DNA of 6,510 nucleotides, from contig JALOPD010000210.1 in the NCBI GenBank assembly GCA_025454075.1, forward strand, positions 1 through 6,510, read 5' to 3'. The stretch is from Desulfobacterales bacterium (GTDB lineage Bacteria > Desulfobacterota > Desulfobacteria > Desulfobacterales > UBA2174_A). Below the pieces are notes generated by a model that had not been told where the DNA came from, did no database searches, and saw only the letters and a program-made list of their open reading frames with translations. Numbering within the stretch: position 1 is the stretch's first letter; each line of letters opens with the position of its first letter. Positions 1-5,547 of this stretch are shown here, piece by piece. A program made the translations under genes and the position numbers.

Positions 1-276
1 GCCGTAGACGAGCAGCCCGTATGGTCTGTGATTTGCTTTGTGGTTCCGTCGGAATACCGTGGTCAGGGTGTTGCCGAAGCGCTCCTTAAAGCGGCAGTGG
101 TGTACGCGAAAAAGAACGGTGCCAAGATAGTAGAAGCGTATCCCATCGATAAGCCGGGCCGCTCGAACGACAGTTTCATGTGGTTTGGCGCAAAGTCGAT
201 GTACGACAAGGCGGGATTCCAGGAGGTTGCGCGTCGCAAACCTCAGCGCCCGATCGTTCGTCTGAAACTGATTTAG
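1..276 (+). CDS. GNAT-family N-acetyltransferase, C-terminal part (5' end outside window)
   Basis: The reading frame is open from the first base, so this is the 3' portion of a gene that begins upstream; 91 residues are visible. The segment VPSEYRGQGVAEALLKAA, about residues 15-32 of the visible part, contains the R-G-Q-G-V-A form of the GNAT acetyl-CoA pyrophosphate-binding signature (Q/R-x-x-G-x-G/A) followed by its helix. A strand with EAYP and a Y-x-x-x-GF element (YDKAGF) follow, as in the C-terminal half of GNAT folds. The family transfers an acetyl group from acetyl-CoA to an amine; the substrate here cannot be read from the sequence. The next gene starts 92 bp downstream on the same strand, so co-transcription is possible but not shown. 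The family call is secure; the specific function is unknown. Confidence 0.85.
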   Translation, partial: AVDEQPVWSVICFVVPSEYRGQGVAEALLKAAVVYAKKNGAKIVEAYPIDKPGRSNDSFMWFGAKSMYDKAGFQEVARRKPQRPIVRLKLI

Positions 277-368
277 ACGCATTAACGGAGAAAACGCCAG
301 CTGTTCGGCTTGATAGACGTTACGGATCTGATAATGAGCCAATACCAAAGAAAAATAGGGAAACGAAA

Positions 369-1088
369 ATGAAAACAACCAGCGAAAACAAAATTGTCCT
401 CATCACGGGGGCAAACAAAGGCATCGGCTTCGAGGCCGCGCGGCAGATCGGCAGGCAGGGTGCCACCGTACTCATTGGAGCGCGGGACAAGGCCCGCGGC
501 GAAGCCGCGGCTGCCGCGCTGCGAAAAGAATCCATCAAAGCCGAGTTTTTCGCGATCGACGTGACCGACGACGCCAGCGTTGTCGCCGCCGCCAAAGAGA
601 TCGCGGCCATGCACTCCCGGCTTGATGTTCTCGTCAACAACGCCGGGGTGAATGTGGACCTGGGTAAAAAGCCTTCGGACCTTTCGATCGCCGCGCTGCA
701 TCAGACGCTCGCGACCAATCTCGACGGCGTTATCCGCACCACTATTGCCCTTCTGCCGCTGCTCAAAAAAAGCGCGGATGGCAGAATCATCAACGTTTCC
801 TCGACATGGGGTTCCATCACGGCCATGTCGCAAGACGAACCGGCCGCCCCGGCCTATCACATTTCGAAAGCGGCGTTGAACATGTGGACGGCGATGCTGG
901 CCGGCGAGCTGCGGGGGCAGGCGGTCACGGTCAACTCCATCTGTCCCGGCTGGGTGCGGACAGACATGGGCGGTGCCGCCGCCCCGCGCTCCGTCCAGCA
1001 GGGAGCGGCCATCATCGCCAAACTGGCGACACAGGCAGAGCGCGTGAACGGCGGCTTCTTCGACGACGCCGGAACCGTCGCGTGGTGA
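369..1088 (+). CDS. Short-chain dehydrogenase/reductase (classical SDR, carbonyl-reductase-like)
   Basis: This 239-aa protein should be a cytosolic NAD(P)H-dependent oxidoreductase of the Rossmann-fold SDR family. Visible motifs are TGANKGIG at residues 13-20 (dinucleotide binding), DV at 64-65, NNAG at 90-93, the active-site Asn at 117, VSS at 143-145 with the likely catalytic Ser, Y163-x-x-x-K167, and CPGWVRTDMGG at 192-202. About 18 residues separate Ser145 from Tyr163, longer than in minimal SDRs and reminiscent of plant and animal carbonyl-reductase-like members. The arginine R39 after the second strand (IGARD) suggests NADP(H) preference; this is inference. The frame is open further upstream to 180, but that extension overlaps the acetyltransferase gene and lacks SDR character. 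The ATG at 369, after a weak purine-rich ribosome site (AGGGAAACG), begins just before the first Rossmann strand. The substrate is unknown. Confidence 0.93.
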   Translation: MKTTSENKIVLITGANKGIGFEAARQIGRQGATVLIGARDKARGEAAAAALRKESIKAEFFAIDVTDDASVVAAAKEIAAMHSRLDVLVNNAGVNVDLGKKPSDLSIAALHQTLATNLDGVIRTTIALLPLLKKSADGRIINVSSTWGSITAMSQDEPAAPAYHISKAALNMWTAMLAGELRGQAVTVNSICPGWVRTDMGGAAAPRSVQQGAAIIAKLATQAERVNGGFFDDAGTVAW

Positions 1089-1127
1089 TAACTGCCGATA
1101 GGGTACGTAGGTGAAAGATTGGTGGAA

Positions 1128-1160
1128 ATATCACTTTGGACTGGTGATATCCTGTGATAT
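1128..1160. promoter_or_regulatory. Candidate operator/promoter: inverted and direct GTGATAT repeats
   Basis: ATATCAC at 1128-1134 is the exact reverse complement of GTGATAT at 1144-1150. A second GTGATAT at 1154-1160 repeats the motif exactly 10 bp later, about one helical turn. A weak sigma70-like pair, TTGGAC (1136-1141) and TATATG (1158-1163) with a 16-bp spacer, falls on the same bases. The site lies about 165 bp upstream of the cytochrome gene and 40 bp after the SDR stop codon. The arrangement is what a dimeric regulator covering a promoter might use. No regulator gene is visible in the window, so both the function and the cognate protein are inference. Confidence 0.35.
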
Positions 1161-1222
1161 ATGAAGACCTGTCCCGGAAAAATCCTTTATCGACCCTGCG
1201 GTGACACCGGATCACATCATCT

Positions 1223-1297
1223 GACGAGACGATACCAAGCGTCATTGCTCTCGGCATTCCTGACTTCCTGCGGCTCTCCCTCTTAGATCGTCTCGTC
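1223..1297 (+). promoter_or_regulatory. Inverted repeat in the leader of the cytochrome/ior operon
   Basis: GACGAGACGAT (1223-1233) and ATCGTCTCGTC (1287-1297) are perfect 11-bp reverse complements around a 53-nt loop. The right arm ends 13 nt before the AAAGGAG ribosome site (1311-1317) of the cytochrome gene. If transcription starts upstream, the leader RNA could fold into this stem close to the ribosome site. A leader RNA switch, a protein-binding site and a remnant of a mobile element are all possible. I recognise no known riboswitch. Confidence 0.35.
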
Positions 1298-1324
1298 GAC
1301 CCAAGCGGTCAAAGGAGAATCGCG

Positions 1325-1960
1325 ATGTTCCATCAACAGACCCTCATCTGTCGTGTATTGGCGATGGCGGCCGCCGAATTGCGGCCATCGGCGCTCGTGC
1401 TGGGCGCGGTGCTGCTCGCGTCGGTGGCCTCTGCGCAAGACCGTGTCCCTGCCGCTGGAGACCCCCAGTCGGCCTGGCGTGAGGTGGTATCGGTGTTGAC
1501 GCATCCGCGCTGCCTCAACTGCCACCCAGCCACCGACTACCCGCGGCAGAACGACAACGCCCAGCGGCACAAGTTCGGCGTCGTGCGCGGCCAGGCCGGA
1601 AGGGGAGCGCCGGGCGCTCAGTGTTCGACCTGCCACGGGTCTGGCAACAACGCATCCAGCGGAGTGCCCGGCGCCAAGGACTGGCATCTCGCTCCGTTGA
1701 GCATGGCGTGGGAGTCCCAGCCGGGGGCGGCGATGGGCGGTGGGCGGCTGTGCGTCGTCCTGAAGGACAAAAAGCTCAACGGCAACCGCGACCTGGCCGC
1801 GCTCACGGAGCATGTCCGCAACGACGCTCTGGTCAAGTGGGCCTGGGCTCCCGGGAGGCATCCGAACGGCACCGCCCGAACCACGCCGCCGTTGAGCCAT
1901 GAGCAGTTCGTGGCCGCCTTCGAGATCTGGGCGGCGGCCGGCGGTCCGTGCCCGCCTTGA
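1325..1960 (+). CDS. Periplasmic di-heme cytochrome c associated with IorAB-type molybdoenzyme
   Basis: The 211-aa product starts with a signal peptide: a hydrophobic stretch at about 23-34 followed by ASA at 35-37, predicting cleavage before Q38. Two CxxCH heme c sites follow, CLNCH at 63-67 and CSTCH at 100-104. HLAPLSMAW at 121-129 provides His121 and Met127 as possible axial ligands. Cys143 and Cys209 could form a disulfide. The pattern HPRCxNCHP ... WHLAPxxMAW ... C-terminal GGPCP matches, from memory, cytochromes encoded beside isoquinoline 1-oxidoreductase-type genes. Its role would be to take electrons from the downstream iron-sulfur/molybdenum enzyme in the periplasm and pass them to the respiratory chain; this is inferred from context. 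The ATG follows AAAGGAG by 7 nt. The iorA-like gene starts 64 nt after the stop, so the three genes probably form one operon. Heme sites and export are clear; the electron partner is inferred. Confidence 0.88.
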   Translation: MFHQQTLICRVLAMAAAELRPSALVLGAVLLASVASAQDRVPAAGDPQSAWREVVSVLTHPRCLNCHPATDYPRQNDNAQRHKFGVVRGQAGRGAPGAQCSTCHGSGNNASSGVPGAKDWHLAPLSMAWESQPGAAMGGGRLCVVLKDKKLNGNRDLAALTEHVRNDALVKWAWAPGRHPNGTARTTPPLSHEQFVAAFEIWAAAGGPCPP

Positions 1961-2024
1961 TCCGCGGCCGCTGCCGGGAAATGATTGCGCCGATACGAAT
2001 ACGATCGCCATTGAGGAGGACAGC

Positions 2025-2480
2025 ATGCCTACCATCCGCGTCAACGGCAAGAAGGTCGAGTCCAGCGCTTCCCCCGACACGCCCCTGCTGTGGGTGCTGC
2101 GCGAGGAACTCAAACTCACCGGGACCAAATACGGGTGCGGCGTCTCGGCTTGCGGGGCCTGCACCGTGCTTCTTGCGGGTCAGGCGGTGCGGTCCTGCAC
2201 CTATCCGGTGTCGGACGTCGGCGATCAGCCCGTGATCACCATCGAGGGCATCGCCGACGATCGGGTCGGAAGGGCCGTGCAGGCGGCCTGGATCAGGCAC
2301 GACGTGCCGCAGTGCGGCTATTGCCAGATGGGGCAGATCATGACCGCCGTCGCCTTCCTGAAGACAACCAAGCGTCCCACCGAGGCCCAGGTCGTCGAGT
2401 CCATGGGCGGCAACCTGTGCCGGTGCGGCACCTACCAGCGCATCAAGGCGGCTGTGCTGGATGCGTCCAGAGCGCTGTAA
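2025..2480 (+). CDS. iorA: IorA-like [2Fe-2S] small subunit of a xanthine-oxidase-family hydroxylase
   Basis: The 151-aa protein carries both clusters of the family's small subunit. The N-terminal plant-ferredoxin-type domain has Cys38, Cys43, Cys46 (CGVSACGAC) and Cys58. The C-terminal helical domain has Cys97-G-Y-Cys100 and Cys132-R-Cys134 (QCGYCQMGQ, NLCRCGTY). The length is close to the roughly 150 aa known for isoquinoline 1-oxidoreductase alpha subunits. It has no signal peptide of its own; members of this family are thought to be exported folded with the Tat-tagged large subunit. It would carry electrons from the molybdenum centre of the next gene's product to the cytochrome encoded upstream. 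The ATG at 2025 sits 5 nt after a strong GAGGAGG and starts directly at the beta strand of the ferredoxin domain. The symbol marks family membership; isoquinoline as substrate is not shown. Confidence 0.93.
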   Translation: MPTIRVNGKKVESSASPDTPLLWVLREELKLTGTKYGCGVSACGACTVLLAGQAVRSCTYPVSDVGDQPVITIEGIADDRVGRAVQAAWIRHDVPQCGYCQMGQIMTAVAFLKTTKRPTEAQVVESMGGNLCRCGTYQRIKAAVLDASRAL

Positions 2481-2481
2481 T

Positions 2482-2489
2482 AAAGGAGG
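2482..2489 (+). promoter_or_regulatory. Strong Shine-Dalgarno deciding the iorB start
   Basis: AAAGGAGG lies just after the iorA stop codon and 5 nt before the ATG at 2495. The iorB frame is open upstream to about 2090, within iorA, but this site together with the Tat motif at residues 20-26 fixes the real start at 2495. The 14-nt gap between the two genes is typical of co-translated subunits. Confidence 0.8.
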
Positions 2490-2494
2490 ACCCC

Positions 2495-4702
2495 ATGAGC
2501 ATGCACGAGCTTACGCATACGGCGACTCAGGCGGAAGGCGCGGGCGGCACATCGCGACGGGACTTTCTGAAGGCCTCCGCGGCCGGCGTCGGCCTGGTGA
2601 TCGGCTTCTTTGTGCCGGGCCGGGGGCGGCTGTTCGCCGCACAGCCGGCGGCCGACAAGATCTATCCACCGAACGCGTTTCTCAGGATCCTTCCGGACAA
2701 TCGTGTCATCGTTCAAGTGACGAAGCTCGAGTTCGGACAGGGAACACTGACCTCGCTGCCGATGATGATCGCCGAGGAGCTGGACTGCGCCTGGAAGGAC
2801 GTGCGGGCCGAGCTGGCCAAGGAAGAGGAGATATACCGCGATCCACTGTTCGGCATTCAGTTCGTCGGCGGCTCCACGAGCGTGGCCCACAGCTTCAAGC
2901 AGTACCGCGAAATCGGCGCGCGGGCGCGTGCCATGCTGGTGGCGGCCGCAGCGAAACGCTGGGGCGTCGAGCCAGGCCGCTGCCGGACCTCGGCCGGAGT
3001 GATCACCGGCCCGGCCGGCGAGCGGCTGCGCTACGGCGACGTCGCCAGCGAGGCGATGAGCCTGCCCATGCCGGAGAAGGTCATGCTAAAGAACCCGAAA
3101 GACTTCCGCATCATCGGCAAGGCCACGACGCGCCTGGACACCGCGGACAAGTCGACCGGCAAGCAGGCCTTTGGCTTCGACCTGGATCTTCCCGGGCTCA
3201 AGACGGCTCTCATCGCGCGCGCGCCGGTCTGGGGCGCACGGATCGCGCGCCTGGATGACGCCGCCGCGCGCGGAGTCAGCGGCGTGCAGAAGATCTTCAG
3301 GATTCCGGGCGACCGCGGCGGCGAAGCGGTTGCCGTCGTCGCCGACGGCTACTGGGCGGCGCTGCAGGCGCGCGACGCGCTGCAGATCGAGTGGGATACC
3401 ACCGGGGTGGAGCGCGTGGACACTGCCCAGCTGCTCCAGGAATACCGCCGGCTGGCGATGCAACCGGGCACCCCGGCCCAAAAGGCGGACACCTCGGCGT
3501 TGGCGCAGGCGCCCAACCGGATAGATGCCATCTACGAGTTCCCGTACCTGGCGCACGCCCCGATGGAGCCGTGGAACATGACCCTGCTGTTCAAGGACGG
3601 CGCCTGCACGGTGTGGTGCGGATCTCAGTTCCAGACCATCGACCGCGCGGCGGTCGCCAAGGTGCTTGAGCTGCCGGAGGCGAAGGTGGAGTTCCGCACG
3701 CTGTTTGCGGGCGGCGGTTTCGGCCGGCGGGCGCTGGCGACCGCGGCCAACAGCGTCGAGGCGGCGCACGTGGCCAAGGCCATCCCCGGCGTGCCGGTCA
3801 AGGTGATCTTCACGCGCGAAGACGATATCCGCGAAGGCTACTACCGGCCCATGCACGTTCACCGGGTCCAGGTGGGCTACGACGCCAAGGGTACGATTGC
3901 CGCCTGGGAGCACGTGATCGTCGGCCAGTCGATTCTGGCGGGCAGTCCCTTCGAAGCCATGTTGGTCAAGGACGGGGTCGACGGCACGATGGTCGAAGGC
4001 GTCCGCGAATCGCAGTACCATATTCCGAACCTGGCCCTGTCGGTGCACCACCCGAAGGTCAACGTGCCGGTCCTGTGGTGGCGCTCGGTCGGCCATACGC
4101 ACACCGCCTACGTGATGGAGACGGTCATCGACGAGATCGCAGCCAGCGTGAAGCGCGATCCGGTCGAGTACCGTCTCTCGCTGCTCTCCAAGGAAGGCGA
4201 ACGCAGCCGTCAGGCGCTCCTTCTGGCGGTGGCGAAATCCGGCTATGGCAAGCGGCGGCTGCCGGCCGGCCGAGCCTGGGGGGTCGCCGTGCACATGTCC
4301 TTCTCGACAGCGGTTGCCTACGTCGCCGAGGTTTCGATGGCGGACGGCCTGCCGAGGGTGCACCGCGTGACGGCGGGGGTGCATTGCAATCTGCCGGTGA
4401 ATCCGCGCACCATCGAGGCGCAGGTGCAGGGCGGCCTCGTGTTCGGGCTGTCGGCCCTGCTGCCGGGTGCGGCCATAACCTTGAAGAACGGCATCGTCCA
4501 GCAGTCCAACTATACGGACTATACGCCGGCGTACATGGGCGATGCCCCGACCGTGGATGTCTTCATCGTTCCCAGCACGGACACGCCCACGGGCATCGGC
4601 GAGCCGCCCGTGCCGCCCATCGGTCCCGCGGTCGCGAACGCCGTGGCGGCCCTGACCGGCCGCCGGATCCGCAGCCTGCCGTTCACCGCGATCAGTGCTT
4701 AG
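2495..4702 (+). CDS. iorB: IorB-like molybdopterin large subunit, Tat-exported
   Basis: The 735-aa protein is the catalytic subunit of a xanthine-oxidase-family hydroxylase or aldehyde oxidase, probably holding a molybdopterin cytosine dinucleotide cofactor (family knowledge). It begins with a twin-arginine signal: SRRDFLK at residues 20-26, a hydrophobic stretch at 27-40 and likely cleavage near A49/Q50. Family landmarks in order are EFGQG at 79-83, the IGKATTRLD ... STGKQAFGFD dehydrogenase hammerhead region near 206-229, APMEPWN about one third into the catalytic half, the glycine-rich FAGGGFGRR at 404-412, WWRSVGHTH at 528-536, and GIGEPPVPP with Glu703 in the position of the family's catalytic base. 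The length is slightly below that of characterised IorB (about 780 aa). HCNLPVNP, at about 630-637, replaces the DCGxxVNP common in related enzymes. No FAD-subunit gene accompanies it, which agrees with cytochrome c as acceptor. The substrate is unknown: N-heterocycles and aldehydes are both known in this subfamily. Confidence 0.92.
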   Translation: MSMHELTHTATQAEGAGGTSRRDFLKASAAGVGLVIGFFVPGRGRLFAAQPAADKIYPPNAFLRILPDNRVIVQVTKLEFGQGTLTSLPMMIAEELDCAWKDVRAELAKEEEIYRDPLFGIQFVGGSTSVAHSFKQYREIGARARAMLVAAAAKRWGVEPGRCRTSAGVITGPAGERLRYGDVASEAMSLPMPEKVMLKNPKDFRIIGKATTRLDTADKSTGKQAFGFDLDLPGLKTALIARAPVWGARIARLDDAAARGVSGVQKIFRIPGDRGGEAVAVVADGYWAALQARDALQIEWDTTGVERVDTAQLLQEYRRLAMQPGTPAQKADTSALAQAPNRIDAIYEFPYLAHAPMEPWNMTLLFKDGACTVWCGSQFQTIDRAAVAKVLELPEAKVEFRTLFAGGGFGRRALATAANSVEAAHVAKAIPGVPVKVIFTREDDIREGYYRPMHVHRVQVGYDAKGTIAAWEHVIVGQSILAGSPFEAMLVKDGVDGTMVEGVRESQYHIPNLALSVHHPKVNVPVLWWRSVGHTHTAYVMETVIDEIAASVKRDPVEYRLSLLSKEGERSRQALLLAVAKSGYGKRRLPAGRAWGVAVHMSFSTAVAYVAEVSMADGLPRVHRVTAGVHCNLPVNPRTIEAQVQGGLVFGLSALLPGAAITLKNGIVQQSNYTDYTPAYMGDAPTVDVFIVPSTDTPTGIGEPPVPPIGPAVANAVAALTGRRIRSLPFTAISA

Positions 4703-4820
4703 TACCGAATTTCATAAATATGGTCGCGCAAAAATCCCCCTCTCGCCCTTTGATAAAGGCGGGAACTTTCTCCTCCCTTTCGTAAAGGGAGGTCGGGAGG
4801 GATTTGATACGAAATTCCAT
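4703..4820. repeat. MITE-like extragenic palindromic element
   Basis: The element starts directly after the iorB stop codon. The outer ends carry GAATTTC (4707-4713) and GAAATTC (4811-4817), part of an imperfect inverted repeat of about 15 bp. Inside, AAATCCCCCTC from 4732 faces GGGAGGGATTT ending at 4805. Two sub-hairpins lie between: CCTTT/AAAGG (4747-4751/4755-4759, loop GAT) and a perfect 9-bp CCTCCCTTT/AAAGGGAGG (4772-4780/4784-4792, loop CGT). It encodes nothing. The design of nested palindromes with terminal inverted repeats fits a non-autonomous mobile element or a REP-like repeat. I recall similar CCCTTT/AAAGGG elements in other genomes but cannot check the copy number. It may also end iorB transcription, though no T-run follows. 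Confidence 0.6.
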
Positions 4821-4882
4821 ACGCTGCCGTATTAATGAAACGGTGTACTTAGCCACGACGCGCCCACGGCATTGACCACCAA

Positions 4883-4918
4883 GAGGAGAAGGCCCACTCG
4901 CAGGCGGGCTTTCTCCTT
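4883..4918. terminator. Terminator-like hairpin between convergent transcription units
   Basis: GGAGAAGGCCC (4885-4895) pairs with GGGCTTTCTCC (4906-4916) over 11 bp with one G-U pair and a 10-nt loop. A-U and G-U pairs at 4884/4917 and 4883/4918 extend it. It stands between the plus-strand ior operon and the minus-strand pilT pair, where a bidirectional terminator would be expected. The T-tracts on either side are poor (TTCT on plus, TCTT on minus), so intrinsic termination is plausible rather than certain. Confidence 0.45.
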
Positions 4919-4928
4919 CTCGGCTCCG

Positions 4929-5086
4929 TCCCTATTGCTACAGCACTGTTGGAATGGCCGGGCCGGCAAGCTCCGGGCCGGCTGGTGCGGAAACAAACCC
5001 CCGAGAGGGATCTGGTGATGTCCCGGGCAGCAGGAGACAGGGGGCGGAAACGGCAATACGGCCGACAATCATTGGCTGCGACATCA
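4929..5086. other. Gene-free stretch with nested complementary segments; possible structured RNA
   Basis: No convincing gene lies between 4821 and 5090. This part holds segments that pair in a nested order: TCCCT (4929-4933) with AGGGA (5006-5010); inside it GCAC (4943-4946) with GTGC (4985-4988); inside that a GC-rich stem, 4957-4966 with 4973-4982 and one G-G mismatch. A second domain follows: TGATGTC (5016-5022) with GACATCA (5080-5086), a 4-nt bulge, then GCAGC (5027-5031) with GCTGC (5075-5079). I recognise no known RNA family. Short GC-rich stems arise by chance, so this is a candidate only, and the strand is undetermined. The 3' end of a minus-strand pilT-operon transcript could also run through it. 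Confidence 0.25.
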
Positions 5087-5090
5087 GGGC

Positions 5091-5546
5091 TTAACGACGG
5101 CTCATATCCCTTACAAAGAGCAGATAGGACTTGTTCAGGATCAGGTCGCCTGTTTCCCTGATAAGATACAGGAATTGCGGAGTGAAATTAAGGTGGTCGC
5201 TGAGCCGCGAGCGCTCGGGCGGCATTTCCACCGGAAACGTTCCACCGAACACCGCTCCTCCCGACATTTCCACTTCCACCAGCTGCTCCCGGGCGAACAT
5301 CACATCCTCCAACAAGTCTTTTTCCCTCAGCTCCACCCAGCGGATGCGGCGCTTATTGGCCAGGATGATCGTATTCTGCCGAGTCTCCTCCAGTGGAAGA
5401 AAATCATGCGTCGAATTGAAAACATCGAGTATCAGCTCCCGGCCTGAATGCCCTTCCGCATACGCTTGAAGGAAAAAACTGACCTCCATGACGCGGTCGT
5501 CGCTCCAATGCACGACCGCGCTGCGTCGAGTCTTCTGGATGATCAT
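5091..5546 (-). CDS. Uncharacterised protein coupled to pilT, internally duplicated
   Basis: I do not recognise a named family for this 151-aa protein. It has no signal peptide, membrane segment or PilZ (RxxxR ... D/NxSxxG) motif and is rich in predicted beta strands. Its two halves resemble each other. Residues 41-52 contain DVFNSTHDFLPL and residues 117-128 contain DHLNFTPQFLYL, sharing the pattern D-x-x-N-x-T-x-x-F-L-x-L. Each copy is followed by a hydrophobic strand ending in N-K (IILANK at 60-65, LILNK at 135-139), giving an offset of 74-76 residues. The ATG lies 8 nt after AAGGAGG and one base after the pilT stop codon, so translation is probably coupled to pilT. A role in type IV pilus function or its regulation is inferred only from this position. 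The start is well supported; the function is unknown. Confidence 0.82.
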   Translation of the reverse strand: MIIQKTRRSAVVHWSDDRVMEVSFFLQAYAEGHSGRELILDVFNSTHDFLPLEETRQNTIILANKRRIRWVELREKDLLEDVMFAREQLVEVEMSGGAVFGGTFPVEMPPERSRLSDHLNFTPQFLYLIRETGDLILNKSYLLFVRDMSRR

Positions 5547-5547
5547 G

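Noticed and set aside
180..368. N-terminal extension of the SDR frame
   Set aside because: It overlaps the acetyltransferase gene in another frame and contains no SDR sequence; the ATG at 369 starts just before the Rossmann motif.
1283..2164. 293-codon minus-strand frame across the cytochrome and iorA genes
   Set aside because: It overlaps two genes with clear heme and iron-sulfur motifs; its translation is low-complexity Arg/Pro/Ser-rich with no domain.
3086..4384. 432-codon open frame on the minus strand inside iorB
   Set aside because: It is fully antisense to a strongly supported gene, is rich in Arg, His and Gly as expected of a high-GC shadow frame, and shows no motif.
4949..5161. Small plus-strand frames behind the ior operon (TTG at 4949; ATG at 4954 ending 5094)
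   Set aside because: There is no ribosome site, the composition is Arg/Gly-rich, no family is recognisable, and the longer frame runs into the minus-strand gene.
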